From positions 10,202 through 74,201 of the forward strand of contig NZ_JBHYFV010000019.1 in NCBI RefSeq assembly GCF_051859345.1: 64,000 nucleotides of DNA. The letters run 5' to 3'. A program made the position numbers and the translations under genes. Each line of letters starts with the position of its first letter. The first letter of the stretch is position 1. Positions 17,619 through 26,974 of this stretch are shown here, in pieces. The notes beneath the pieces are model-generated. The model was not told where the DNA came from. It was given only the letters and a program-made list of their open reading frames with translations, and ran no database searches. This DNA is from Marivita sp051859345 (GTDB lineage: Bacteria; Pseudomonadota; Alphaproteobacteria; Rhodobacterales; Rhodobacteraceae).

Positions 17619-19549
17619 CCCTTCCCCTCCAAATACCGTCTCTTCGCCTCTTCCTGACGCCCAAAGTCCCGCACCATCGCCTCGATCGCCACCTCATCCG
17701 ACTTGTCCGCATAGCGGAACTCGGAATCCGCGTAGCGGTTGATCTCCTGGATCACCATCTCGACCGTGATCGGCCGCCGCAGCTCCTCGATCATCGCCGC
17801 CTTCCGATCATAGGGCTGGAACAGGAACAGGTCCGGTTGCTCCATCCATTCATCCGGCAGTTCGAAATCCATCGCGCGGACCTTCACCGCGTCGGTGATG
17901 TTCTTGATCGCCCGACCCGTAAAGCGCGGGTCGGCCTCCTGAATGGCCTTGAGGTAGGTGCCCATCTTGGCAATCGTGTCCAGCGCGCCGATCCGCGACG
18001 ACACCCGGTCGAACACGTCCATCAACCCCGGCTCCTTGGGCCGATTGTGCGAGTCAAACGACGCCGCCACCGCCTTCTGGATCTGCTGCGCCGCGTACAA
18101 CTCGTGATCCCCCAGCGGGATGTCGTGCTTGCGCCCCATCAACAGCGCAAGGATGTCGATGTAATCCTCCCGCGTCTGCGGCCCGTCCACAAGGAACCGC
18201 GACCCCGCCCGTTGCCGCAGCGCATCATCCACGTTCTCGGGAAAGTTCGAGAACATCCCGAACGTGCAGTTCCCCCGCACCACCGTATTGGCCCCGGCGA
18301 ACGCCTCCATGAACACCGCCGTGACCTCCTGCTGCCCCGCGCTGGACTGCCGGTCCCCGCGCTTGCCCGCGATCTGGTCGATGTCGTCGATGGTGCCGAA
18401 CCCGATCACCGACGGATCGAGCACGTTGTTGATAAACGCCTTCGCGTTCTGCCCCGACTTGCCCTGGTAGCTGTCGATATTGTCGATGCCGAAGTTCTGG
18501 TACCGGAACGTGTAGCCCGCGTTCTGGCAGTACTCGTGGATCATCCCCGCCATCATCTGGATCAGCGTCGTCTTGCCGGTCCCCGGCGCGCCATCCCCCA
18601 TGAAGGTAAAGATGAACCCGCCCAGTTCGGCAAACGGATTGAGCCGCCGTTCGAAATCATAGGCCATGAGCATCTTCGCCAACCGCATCGCTTGATACTT
18701 GGCGATATGGTTGCCCACCACCTGATGCGGCTTCTTGAACTGCATGGTGAGCGTTGTGCCCTTGGCGCGGGAAGCAGGCGTGAACCCCCGGATCGTCAGA
18801 TCATCCGCCTCCACCCGCCAATTGGCCGAGGTAAACGCCCCCGTCCGCGCCCCATTCTGGGCGCGCAAAGCGATCCGCTCCATCAACTGTTCGGCAAACG
18901 CCAACACCGTCGCCACCATGCGCGGCTCGTCACTCGCATGCAGCGAAAGCTTCTGATCCAACTCCCACAACGCCCCATGCAAAGCCAGCTGCGCATTGTC
19001 GGTCAGAACCTCCTGCACCTCACCCACATCGACGGTGACTTCGCTCGCCTGTGACGCCAAGAGAAACGCCGCCGCATTGGCAAACACATACCCAACCGCC
19101 AGCGCTTCGCCTTCGAGCAAACCGGAAAACTCCGCCTTCCGATCCGCCCCCAACGACCCCTGCAAATTCGCCCGCTTCAACTCGCCCAAAGGAGTCGCCT
19201 CGGAAAACGCCTCACCCACAGCCAAGGCAATTCCCAACGCGCGCCGCAGCCCATGCATCACCGCCGCCTGCGCAGGCGACACCAGCGGATCATTGCCACT
19301 CGCCCCCGCGATCCGGTCGAGCAGATGCACCCCCTCTGGTCGCGCGGTGGACCGCGTCACCAACCCCGGCGTCGTCGACCGAAACCGCCGCCGCGTCCCA
19401 ATCCCAGAAGACCGCTCCACCGCCGCAGGCTCTGCACCAGACGCCACCCGTGGCGTGTGATCGAACCCTTCCAGCATCACATTTGCCGCAGGATAATGCT
19501 TGCGGATCGCCTCTTCGCGCAGTTCCATCAAATCGGACGTTACGGACAT
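17615..19549 (-). CDS. AAA+ ATPase with long N-terminal domain
   Basis: 644 residues. Residues 1-300 form an uncharacterised, mostly helical region. The AAA+ core follows: Walker A GDGAPGTGKTT at 318-328, Walker B ending FGTIDD at 384-389 (Asp-Asp instead of the usual Asp-Glu), sensor-1-like FGMFSNFPEN near 430-439, and arginine-finger candidates in ALRQRAGSR. A C-terminal helical part ends at KRRYLEGKG. Such a protein would remodel or move a partner using ATP. Upstream are the long-helix protein and the 372-residue unknown; downstream are a membrane protein, a HEPN protein and a 444-residue unknown. The function of the operon is not known to me. Confidence 0.85.
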   Translation of the reverse strand: MSVTSDLMELREEAIRKHYPAANVMLEGFDHTPRVASGAEPAAVERSSGIGTRRRFRSTTPGLVTRSTARPEGVHLLDRIAGASGNDPLVSPAQAAVMHGLRRALGIALAVGEAFSEATPLGELKRANLQGSLGADRKAEFSGLLEGEALAVGYVFANAAAFLLASQASEVTVDVGEVQEVLTDNAQLALHGALWELDQKLSLHASDEPRMVATVLAFAEQLMERIALRAQNGARTGAFTSANWRVEADDLTIRGFTPASRAKGTTLTMQFKKPHQVVGNHIAKYQAMRLAKMLMAYDFERRLNPFAELGGFIFTFMGDGAPGTGKTTLIQMMAGMIHEYCQNAGYTFRYQNFGIDNIDSYQGKSGQNAKAFINNVLDPSVIGFGTIDDIDQIAGKRGDRQSSAGQQEVTAVFMEAFAGANTVVRGNCTFGMFSNFPENVDDALRQRAGSRFLVDGPQTREDYIDILALLMGRKHDIPLGDHELYAAQQIQKAVAASFDSHNRPKEPGLMDVFDRVSSRIGALDTIAKMGTYLKAIQEADPRFTGRAIKNITDAVKVRAMDFELPDEWMEQPDLFLFQPYDRKAAMIEELRRPITVEMVIQEINRYADSEFRYADKSDEVAIEAMVRDFGRQEEAKRRYLEGKG

Positions 19550-19625
19550 CTTGCGACGCTCCTATGCTTCATCTTGCCAAATAAACTCCCGCCGGAGGCT
19601 CCCGCACGCGGCGTAAGCACGACGA

Positions 19626-20744
19626 TCAATAACTCAAGACCCGCCCCGCATCGCTCACCACGAACTTGCGGACTTGGGCAAATCCCGGCGGGTTCAATTC
19701 TGCCAGGGCCTGAAACGGTCGCTCCGGCAGGATCACCATGCGTTCGGTCGCCGTTGTCCCGGTCTCGGCACCACGCCCGGCAAACGGGTCCAAAGCAAAC
19801 ACCTCGCGATCCACTTTCGAGAACCAGCCGGATTTCTCCTGCCGCACGCGCTCGCTTTCCAGCTCTTCCAACGTCCAGGCCAGCGCCCAATCCTGTCCCT
19901 CCGGCGCGCGCGCCTGTTCCAGCACCTCGCGGATCGGGCCGGACTGCTGGGTGAAGGAATGCGAATACATCGGGCCAATGTGAAACCGCCGCAGCCGCTT
20001 GGGGTGCAGATCGTCAAAGGTCTCATCGAACCCCTGCGCAATGGTCAAAAGCTTCAGCCCGCCCAAGCTTTGCGCCATCAGATGCGCCTGCACTTCGGGC
20101 CAGCGGCGTTCGTCCTTGGGCAAGGCATCACGCCCGCTGTCCTCGACCTCCATCAGGTAGATCGTCGGCAGGTTCACCTGGCTGTCATAGACACCCCAGT
20201 GCAGCAGATACCGCCTGCGCGGCTCGGTTCCCGACAGCCACAGGCATTGCGGATCATTGCGCGCCCAGAAAAGCTTGCCGCGTGTCAGTTCCTCGTAATA
20301 GAGCCGCTGGCTCAGGGTGAATTGCAGCCGCGTCGGGATCGCCTGATCGCCGACGATCTCGGCCACCATCTGATCCTTGAGCGCCTCGACCGACGGCATC
20401 GACCGCAAATGCTGATCCGCCTGCGCGGCATCGTTGGCCATCACCAGAAGTTCGGTTGCCGTGGGAAACCCGCTGTCGCGAATGTCCATCGTCAACGAGC
20501 CGAAGAACTGCCCGGTGTCCCGCCCGACCAGCAGGTATTTCATCGACAGCGCCCGGAATGTGAGGTTGAGGCCTGTCACATAGCGCGCCAGCACCTCGAC
20601 CTCGGTCTTGGACAGCCGCTTTTCCACATGCAGCATTGCAGCGACCCGGCCCAGATGGCCGAGAATGGCCTCGAACTTGGCAAAGTAGCGGCGGCTGGCA
20701 AGCGTGTCCGGGATGCCGCGATGGTCGTCGGCGGTGTTGGTCAT
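19626..20744 (-). CDS. Conserved unknown protein of the AAA+ operon (372 aa)
   Basis: A soluble 372-residue protein without signal peptide. The N-terminal third is helical (RRYFAKFEAILGHLGRVAAML); the middle contains LHWGVYDSQVNLPTIYLMEVED; the C-terminus has a short beta-rich end. I cannot assign a family or active site. Its ATG overlaps the stop of the long-helix protein as ATGA, and the AAA+ gene starts 76 bases downstream, so it probably works with both. Confidence 0.75.
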   Translation of the reverse strand: MTNTADDHRGIPDTLASRRYFAKFEAILGHLGRVAAMLHVEKRLSKTEVEVLARYVTGLNLTFRALSMKYLLVGRDTGQFFGSLTMDIRDSGFPTATELLVMANDAAQADQHLRSMPSVEALKDQMVAEIVGDQAIPTRLQFTLSQRLYYEELTRGKLFWARNDPQCLWLSGTEPRRRYLLHWGVYDSQVNLPTIYLMEVEDSGRDALPKDERRWPEVQAHLMAQSLGGLKLLTIAQGFDETFDDLHPKRLRRFHIGPMYSHSFTQQSGPIREVLEQARAPEGQDWALAWTLEELESERVRQEKSGWFSKVDREVFALDPFAGRGAETGTTATERMVILPERPFQALAELNPPGFAQVRKFVVSDAGRVLSY

Positions 20745-21817
20745 GAACCGTACAGGTTCTTGTCATGCTTCTCGACAATCGACTGGAACCGGCGGGCAAA
20801 GCGTTCGTCGGCCTTGGCCTTGGCCTCCAACACTTCGCGGGCAAAGACCATGTGATCCTCGTGGCTCTCCAGCATGTCAGCCATTTTCTGATTGGTCGCG
20901 GCCCCGATCCCGGCCATCGCGGATTGCGCCTCCTGGTCCGTCTTGACGCCGATCTCGTTGATCCGGTGCGCCACGTCCTGCTGCTGCGCCGTTTTCAGCG
21001 ACTTGGAAAGGGCATCATAGAGCACAACCCGCTGTTTCGTGTCGGTCTGCAGCTTGTTGATCAGCACCATTTGCGTCGCCGCCTGATTCTGAAGCGAGTC
21101 GATCCAGGTCTTGCCCTTCTCGATATACCGCTCAAGTGTCTGGCTTTTCGCCAGCTTGACCTGCTCGTCCTGCACCATCGCATTGTAGGCGGCGTTCAAC
21201 TCGGCCAGTTCTGTCTCCAGCTTGGTGCGCGCGGCGGCGTCCTGTTCGACGCTGATCTTGTTTTCCAACTCGATGATCCTGGGGTCCATGCCCAGGATTT
21301 CGGCGCGCACGTTCTCCAATTCGCCGACCGTCGCTTCACGTTCATCCAAGGTCTCGGACAGGTTCACTTCAACCTTGTCCTTCTGTTCGTTCAACAGGTT
21401 CAACTGGCCCTGAAGCAGCGTCACGATCACGTCCGACTTGGTGATCAGATCCTGCAGCTTGTCGTCAATGGAGGCGGTCTTCATCCGCTCCTGTCGCATC
21501 GACTCTGACTTGCCGCTTGAGAAGATACCGACAAAGCTTTCCCAACCTGTCTTTGACCGCATCTCGTCAAAATCCTTGGAGAATGCCGCCGTCACATCAT
21601 CCAGCCCCATGATCAACTCGGCAATGTTGGCGTTCATCACATCCGTATGCGCATGTACGTCTTCAAGCGTGGCGTTTTCGATGTCGAAAGTGATGTCCGT
21701 GCCAGCCTTCATCTTGGACCGCGCGGTTTCGATCCGAGAGGTCAGTTCGGCGATCTTGGCCTGCGCTTCGGCGACCTGCGCCTGACTTTCGCGCACCTGG
21801 GTGTCAAAATTTGTCAT
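20741..21817 (-). CDS. Long-helix protein resembling TelA/KlaA (toxic-anion-resistance-like)
   Basis: 358 residues, almost wholly helical and strongly charged, with heptad-like stretches at about 8-40, 130-235 and 300-345 (for example QVAEAQAKIAELTSRIETAR). The C-terminal half (TLERYIEKGKTWIDSLQNQ, then MVLINKLQTDTKQRVVLYDAL) recalls the layout of TelA/KlaA proteins, but the similarity is weak by eye. The ATG at 21817 has AGGAG six bases upstream; a TTG just before it is less likely. It is the first gene of the minus-strand operon. Confidence 0.7.
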   Translation of the reverse strand: MTNFDTQVRESQAQVAEAQAKIAELTSRIETARSKMKAGTDITFDIENATLEDVHAHTDVMNANIAELIMGLDDVTAAFSKDFDEMRSKTGWESFVGIFSSGKSESMRQERMKTASIDDKLQDLITKSDVIVTLLQGQLNLLNEQKDKVEVNLSETLDEREATVGELENVRAEILGMDPRIIELENKISVEQDAAARTKLETELAELNAAYNAMVQDEQVKLAKSQTLERYIEKGKTWIDSLQNQAATQMVLINKLQTDTKQRVVLYDALSKSLKTAQQQDVAHRINEIGVKTDQEAQSAMAGIGAATNQKMADMLESHEDHMVFAREVLEAKAKADERFARRFQSIVEKHDKNLYGS

Positions 21818-21980
21818 CAAAAACTCCTGTCTTCAATCTGATATCGGGATCACCCCAGCGAAAGTAAAGACGATTTACATTCTTTGTCTTCTGCTTGGAG
21901 GGAAATGTCGCAAATGGTTGCCACATTGGAAAGAAAAAGCTGTATCACCGGCCAAAATTCGTTTGGTCAGGAGGGCTGCG

Positions 21981-22322
21981 ATGTCCGATCTCTTTTTGCG
22001 CCTGGACGCTGATGGCGCTTTTGAACAAGACGCGCCAACTGCAGATCGCGTGATATCTGGTGACCCTCGGTTCCGCACATGGAACCGGGAAGACCGGGAC
22101 GGACTCTATTGCGGCTTATGGGAATCGACCCCCGGAAAATGGCGGATCGCTTACGTTGAATGGGAGTTCTGTCACATTCTGGCAGGCCATTCGATCATCA
22201 CCGATGCGGACGGTGTCGATCATCCGCTGCGAACAGGCGACAGTTTCATTCTGCGTCCGGGGTTTACCGGAACGTGGGATGTGATCGAGACGACCCGCAA
22301 AGAATACGTCATCCACCTGTGA
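21981..22322 (+). CDS. Cupin-domain protein (EutQ/DUF861-like)
   Basis: 113 residues, preceded by a perfect AGGAGG six bases before the ATG. The single cupin fold shows WEFCHILAGHSIITDADG and LRTGDSFILRPGFTGTWDV, the pattern of the DUF861/EutQ-like cupin_3 group, which includes ureidoglycine-aminohydrolase relatives. It probably binds a small metabolite or metal. The amidinotransferase follows 25 bases later on the same strand, so a shared role in handling guanidino or amino compounds is plausible but not shown. Confidence 0.82.
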   Translation: MSDLFLRLDADGAFEQDAPTADRVISGDPRFRTWNREDRDGLYCGLWESTPGKWRIAYVEWEFCHILAGHSIITDADGVDHPLRTGDSFILRPGFTGTWDVIETTRKEYVIHL

Positions 22323-22347
22323 ACATCGAAGACAAGGAAAGAAGGGA

Positions 22348-23469
22348 ATGAACTGGTCGCCGGACAAAACCCAGGTCAAAAGCTGGAACGAATGGGACAC
22401 TCTGCGCCATGTGATCGTGGGTCGCGCGGATGACTGCCACATCCCGCCCGAGGAACCGGCGCTTGACGCAAAAGTGCCAGAAGACAGCGACATGCGCGGT
22501 CAGTGGGGACGGCGACCACAAGATACCATCGACCGTGCAAACGAATTGCTGGATGGCTTTGCCGACATGCTGGCCAAGCGCGGCATCCGGGTGGATCGCC
22601 CGACGCCAACGGATTTCTCGAAGCCCGTGACGACGCCTGACTTCCACACAGACAGCCAGTTTGGCTGCATGCCGCCGCGCGATGTGTTGCTGACCGTGGG
22701 GCACGAAATCCTTGAAGCGACCATGTCCTATCGCTGCCGGTGGTTCGAATATCTGTGCTACCGGCCGCTGATGCAGCAATATTGGGAAGAGGACGTGAAT
22801 TTCCGCCACGAGGCGGCGCCCAAGCCGCGCCTGACAGATGCGGATTATCACGCCGATTACCTGTCCGAGAAGATCGGCATCGAAAAGCGCCTCAAGTGGA
22901 CGGCCGAGAAGTTCTTTGTCACCACCGAGGAAGAACCGCTCTTCGATGCGGCGGATGTGCTGCGGTTTGGCAAAGACCTGATCGTGCAGCATGGGTTTAC
23001 CACGAATATGAAGGGCATCGAGTGGCTGCGCCGTCATTTCGCCGACCATCGCGTGCGCGCCGTGAACTTCCCCGGTGATCCGTACCCGATCCATATCGAC
23101 GCCACGTTCACGCCGCTGCGCCCCGGTCTGATCCTGAACAACCCGAACCGTCGTCTGCCGGACGACCAGCGCGCGTATTTTCAGAGAAACGATTGGGAAA
23201 TCGTTGACGCGGCCCAGCCTTCGCACAACACGCCGCCGCCGCTCTGCTATTCGTCCACATGGCTGTCAATGAACGTGCTGGTTCTGGATCCCAGGACCGT
23301 CTGCGTCGAGGCGTCCGAGGTCTACCAGATGGAACAGATGGACAAGCTGGGGATGGAGGTGATCCCGGTCGCGCTTCGCGATGCCTATGCGTTCGGTGGC
23401 GGGTTGCATTGCTGCACGGCGGATGTCTACCGCGATGGCGATTGCGAAGATTATTTCCCCAAACAATAA
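22348..23469 (+). CDS. Glycine amidinotransferase-like enzyme
   Basis: 373 residues. It closely follows the vertebrate L-arginine:glycine amidinotransferase pattern. The catalytic triad is visible as Asp near 203 (FDAADVLRFGKD), His 249 (YPIHIDATF) and Cys 355 (GGGLHCCTADVYR). The family moves the amidino group of arginine to an amine such as glycine, giving ornithine and guanidinoacetate. The acceptor here is not known. It is probably co-transcribed with the cupin gene and converges with gmaS. Confidence 0.85.
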   Translation: MNWSPDKTQVKSWNEWDTLRHVIVGRADDCHIPPEEPALDAKVPEDSDMRGQWGRRPQDTIDRANELLDGFADMLAKRGIRVDRPTPTDFSKPVTTPDFHTDSQFGCMPPRDVLLTVGHEILEATMSYRCRWFEYLCYRPLMQQYWEEDVNFRHEAAPKPRLTDADYHADYLSEKIGIEKRLKWTAEKFFVTTEEEPLFDAADVLRFGKDLIVQHGFTTNMKGIEWLRRHFADHRVRAVNFPGDPYPIHIDATFTPLRPGLILNNPNRRLPDDQRAYFQRNDWEIVDAAQPSHNTPPPLCYSSTWLSMNVLVLDPRTVCVEASEVYQMEQMDKLGMEVIPVALRDAYAFGGGLHCCTADVYRDGDCEDYFPKQ

Positions 23470-23540
23470 CTCTGCCTGAACCCACCGCATTGCGTTTCAG
23501 TCAGCAGGACTGCACGCATCAGCGCGTCTGTCAGGGAGCG

Positions 23541-24869
23541 TCAGATGTCCAGCGTGTTGTCCTTTTCCCATTGCGTGAAGTGCGACACATAGGAATTCCA
23601 TTCCTGCATCTTCAGGTTCAGGAAGGCGGTTGAGAACTCATCACCCATCGCAGCCTTCAATTCCTTGTCCCTGTCATAGGCGCGCAAGGCATCCAGCATG
23701 TTCAGCGGTAGTTTCGGCGCGCCCCGCACCTTGTGGCCTTCGGCATACATGTCGATATCGTACCGCTTGCCCGGATCGGCTTTGGACCGGACGCCCGACA
23801 GTCCCGCCGCGATGATTACCGCTTGTAAAAGATAGGGATTCGCCGCCCCATCCGCGAGGCGCAGTTCGAACCGCCCCGGTCCGGGGACGCGCACCATGTG
23901 GGTGCGGTTGTTGCCGGTCCATGTGACGGTGTTGGGTGCCCACGTCGCCCCTGACATCGTGCGCGGCGCGTTGATGCGCTTGTAGCTGTTCACGGTGGGG
24001 TTGGTGATCGCGGCAAGCGCGCTGGCGTGTTTCATGATCCCGCCAAGGAAATGCTTGCCGCGCTCCGACAGGCCGACTTCACCGGTCTGGCCTTCGCCGT
24101 CGCCGGCAAAGACGTTGGTTTTCGCCTGATCGCCGGGCGCATCCCAGACCGAGATATGTGCGTGGCAGCCATTGCCGGTCAGACCTTCAATGGGTTTGGG
24201 CATAAAGGTGGCGCGGAAGCCGTGTTTCTCAGCCACGGATTTGACCATGAACTTGAAGAACGAATGTTTGTCGGCGGTCTTCAACGCATCGTCAAAGTCC
24301 CAGTTCATCTCGAACTGGCCATTCGCGTCTTCGTGGTCGTTCTGGTACGGCCCCCAGCCCAGATCGAGCATGTAGTCGCAAATCTCGCGCACCACGTCGT
24401 AGCGGCGCATCACCGCTTGCTGGTCGTAGCAGGGCTTTTCGGCGGTATCGAACGGGTCGCTGATCTGGTCGCCTTCTGGGGTGAGCAGGAAAAACTCGGC
24501 CTCCACCCCTGTCTTGACGTGCAGACCTTCGCCCGTCGCCTCGTCGATCAGCCGCCGCAGCACGTTGCGCGGGGCCTGGGCCACGTCTTCGCCCTCCATC
24601 ACGCAATTCGCAGCGACCCAAGCGACCTCGGGTTTCCACGGCAGTTGAATGACCGAGGACGGGTCAGGCACGGCCAGCATGTCGGGATGGGCGGGCGTCA
24701 TGTCGAGCCATGTGGCAAAGCCCGCGAATCCGGCGCCGTCTTCCTGCATGTCGGCGATCGCCTGTGCCGGAACCAGTTTGGCACGTTGCCCACCGAAGAG
24801 ATCGGTAAACGAAATCATGAAATACTTGACGCCCTTATCCGAGGCGAATTTGGCGAGATCCGTGGTCAT
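23541..24869 (-). CDS. gmaS: Gamma-glutamylmethylamide synthetase (type III glutamine synthetase-like)
   Basis: 442 residues of the GlnT/GmaS branch of glutamine synthetases: EAEFFLLTPEGD, the ATP/metal region NDHEDANGQFEMNWDFDDAL, and GNGCHAHISVWD. GmaS joins methylamine to glutamate using ATP, the first step of the N-methylglutamate pathway. The call over GlnT rests on context: mgsA, mgsB and mgsC lie directly upstream and mgdABCD lies in the same region. A terminator-like hairpin separates it from mgsC, so part of its transcription may be separate. Alone, the sequence would only support a GlnT-type ligase. Confidence 0.85.
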   Translation of the reverse strand: MTTDLAKFASDKGVKYFMISFTDLFGGQRAKLVPAQAIADMQEDGAGFAGFATWLDMTPAHPDMLAVPDPSSVIQLPWKPEVAWVAANCVMEGEDVAQAPRNVLRRLIDEATGEGLHVKTGVEAEFFLLTPEGDQISDPFDTAEKPCYDQQAVMRRYDVVREICDYMLDLGWGPYQNDHEDANGQFEMNWDFDDALKTADKHSFFKFMVKSVAEKHGFRATFMPKPIEGLTGNGCHAHISVWDAPGDQAKTNVFAGDGEGQTGEVGLSERGKHFLGGIMKHASALAAITNPTVNSYKRINAPRTMSGATWAPNTVTWTGNNRTHMVRVPGPGRFELRLADGAANPYLLQAVIIAAGLSGVRSKADPGKRYDIDMYAEGHKVRGAPKLPLNMLDALRAYDRDKELKAAMGDEFSTAFLNLKMQEWNSYVSHFTQWEKDNTLDI

Positions 24870-24905
24870 GCAGTCAGTTCCCCGTTGTTTCTTAACCCAT
24901 TGAAA

Positions 24906-24931
24906 AAGGCGCAGCCTGTGCGCCGCGCCTT
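24906..24931 (-). terminator. Hairpin terminator between mgsC and gmaS
   Basis: On the minus strand, AAGGCGC pairs with GCGCCTT around a 12-base loop, followed by a short run of T. It lies just after the mgsC stop and before the gmaS start, so it may end or attenuate the mgsABC message. Confidence 0.55.
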
Positions 24932-24940
24932 ATGTCCGTG

Positions 24941-26284
24941 TCAGAATGTCGTGCCTTGCTTTCCGGGCCACCAGTCGGTTCCGGCCAGCGGAACCTTGGC
25001 CATCGCCGCCGCCTCCATCGTCAGCGCGCAGAGGTCTTCGGGTTCCAGGTTGTGCAGCTTGTTCTTGCCGCAGGCCCGGGCGATGGTCTGGGTTTCAAGG
25101 GTCATGACCTTGAGGTAGTTGCGCAGGCGCCGCCCGCCTTCGACCGGATCGAGCCGCGCGGCGAGGTCCGGGTTCTGGGTGCTGATGCCCGCAGGGTCAT
25201 TGCCCTCGTGCCAATCGTCATAGGCCCCGGCAGTGGTACCCAGCTTCTGGTACTCGGCTTCCCATTTCGGATCATTGTCGCCCAGCGCAATCAGCGCGGC
25301 GGTGCCGATAGACACCGCATCCGCACCAAGCGCCATGCATTTCGCCACATCTGCGCCAGTGCGGATCCCGCCCGACACGATCAGTTGCACCTCGCGGTGC
25401 ATACCCAAATCTTCCAGCGCGCGCACGGCTTCGCGAATACAGGCGAGGGTCGGCATCCCGACATGTTCGATAAACACATCTTGCGTCGCCGCCGTACCGC
25501 CTTGCATCCCGTCGAGGACGACCACATCCGCGCCAGCCTTGACCGCGAGCGTGGTGTCGAAATAAGGCCGCGCGCCACCGATCTTGATGTAGATCGGCAC
25601 CCGCCAGCCGGTGATTTCGCGCAGTTCGAGGATCTTGATTTCGAGGTCATCCGGCCCGGTCCAATCGGGGTGACGACAGGCCGACCGTTGGTCGATCCCC
25701 TTGGGCAGGTTGCGCATATTGGCCACACGGTCAGTGATCTTTTGACCCAACAGCATCCCGCCGCCACCGGGTTTGGCACCCTGTCCGACGACGACTTCGA
25801 TGGCATCCGCCCTGCGCAGATCGTCGGGATTCATCCCGTAGCGCGAGGGTAGGTATTGGTAGACCAGCGTCTTGGAATGGCCCCGTTCCTCGGGTGTCAT
25901 GCCGCCATCACCAGTGGTGGTGGAGGTGCCAGCGAGCGTCGCGCCCCGGCCCAGAGCTTCTTTGGCGGCACCGCTCAGTGCGCCGAAACTCATGCCCGCG
26001 ATGGTGATGGGAATATCGAGTGTGATCGGGTTCTTCGCATAACGCGTACCGAGCGTGACAGAGGTGTCACATGCTTCGCGATACCCTTCGAGCGGGTAGC
26101 GCGAGATCGACGCGCCGAGGAACAGAAGGTCGTCGAAATGCGGGACCTTGCGTTTCGCGCCACCGCCGCGAATATCGTAGATGCCGGTGGCCGCGGCGCG
26201 CCGGATCTCGGCGTTCACCGGGTTGGAAAACGTGGCGGATTGGATCGGAACCGTGCGCGGGGCGCTGGTGTGGTCGTCTTTCAT
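24941..26284 (-). CDS. mgsC: N-methylglutamate synthase subunit C (FMN glutamate-synthase-like, GlxD)
   Basis: 447 residues from the ATG at 26284; a TTG at 26299 overlapping the mgsB stop is possible but less likely. It matches the FMN-binding central domain of glutamate synthase: ITIAGMSFGALSGAAKEALGRG, TTTGDGGMTPEERG, GQGAKPGGGGMLLG, and the phosphate-binding part VSGGIRTGADVAKCMALGADAV. In MgsABC this subunit does the reductive part of making N-methylglutamate from gamma-glutamylmethylamide. Related GlxD proteins exist without methylamine genes, but gmaS and mgd nearby support the assignment. Confidence 0.87.
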   Translation of the reverse strand: MKDDHTSAPRTVPIQSATFSNPVNAEIRRAAATGIYDIRGGGAKRKVPHFDDLLFLGASISRYPLEGYREACDTSVTLGTRYAKNPITLDIPITIAGMSFGALSGAAKEALGRGATLAGTSTTTGDGGMTPEERGHSKTLVYQYLPSRYGMNPDDLRRADAIEVVVGQGAKPGGGGMLLGQKITDRVANMRNLPKGIDQRSACRHPDWTGPDDLEIKILELREITGWRVPIYIKIGGARPYFDTTLAVKAGADVVVLDGMQGGTAATQDVFIEHVGMPTLACIREAVRALEDLGMHREVQLIVSGGIRTGADVAKCMALGADAVSIGTAALIALGDNDPKWEAEYQKLGTTAGAYDDWHEGNDPAGISTQNPDLAARLDPVEGGRRLRNYLKVMTLETQTIARACGKNKLHNLEPEDLCALTMEAAAMAKVPLAGTDWWPGKQGTTF

Positions 26285-26295
26285 CTGTCCGGCCC

Positions 26296-26973
26296 TCAAT
26301 ACGCGTTGTCGATGTTGAAGTTGTACAATTGGCGGGCTGAACCGTACCGTTTGAACTCTTCAGGTTTCGCGTCACTACCGCCGCGCTCCAGAAGGTCGGT
26401 CAGCAATGTGATGTGTTCGGGCCGCATCTCTTTCTCAATGCAGTCCGCCCCTAGTGATTTGACCGATCCGCGCACGAAGAGGTGCGCTTCGTAGATCGAG
26501 TCGCCCAAGGCATCGCCCGCATCGCCGCAGACAACCAAGTTGCCGGACTGCGCCATGAAGGCGGACATGTGGCCCACATTGCCGTGTACGATGATGTCGA
26601 TGCCCTTCATCGAAATGCCACAGCGGGACGAGGCATTGCCCTTGATGATGAGCGTGCCGCCGTGCCCGGTGGCCCCGGCGTATTGCGATGCGTCGCCGTC
26701 GATAATGACAGTTCCGGACATCATGTTTTCCGCAACACCTGGCCCGACAGAACCGTGCACGTTGATTGTCGCCTGTTTGTTCATTCCGGCGCAGTAATAG
26801 CCTGTCGAGCCTTTGACCGTGACCTCGATCTCTGCATCCAGACCTACGGCGATGGCGTGGCTGCCCTTGGGGTTCACAATTTCCCACGCGGTCTGGTTCG
26901 TCGCTTCGGCCTGCGCCTGAAGCGTGGTGTTCAGGTCGCGCAGAGGGGTGGTTGCCATGTCGATGGTCTGCAT
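26296..26973 (-). CDS. mgsB: N-methylglutamate synthase subunit B (GXGXG domain, GlxC)
   Basis: 225 residues, corresponding to the C-terminal right-handed beta-helix of the glutamate synthase large subunit. Repeated glycine-rich turns are visible (GYYCAGMNKQATINVHG, YAGATGHGGTLIIKGNAS, MKGIDIIVHGNVG). It is the structural middle subunit of MgsABC. It starts one base after the mgsA stop. Confidence 0.87.
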   Translation of the reverse strand: MQTIDMATTPLRDLNTTLQAQAEATNQTAWEIVNPKGSHAIAVGLDAEIEVTVKGSTGYYCAGMNKQATINVHGSVGPGVAENMMSGTVIIDGDASQYAGATGHGGTLIIKGNASSRCGISMKGIDIIVHGNVGHMSAFMAQSGNLVVCGDAGDALGDSIYEAHLFVRGSVKSLGADCIEKEMRPEHITLLTDLLERGGSDAKPEEFKRYGSARQLYNFNIDNAY

Positions 26974-26974
26974 C

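Noticed and set aside
17837..19054. 405-codon open frame opposite the AAA+ gene
   Set aside because: The minus-strand AAA+ protein has Walker motifs and operon overlaps; the plus-strand frame is Arg/His/Pro-rich and unrelated to anything.
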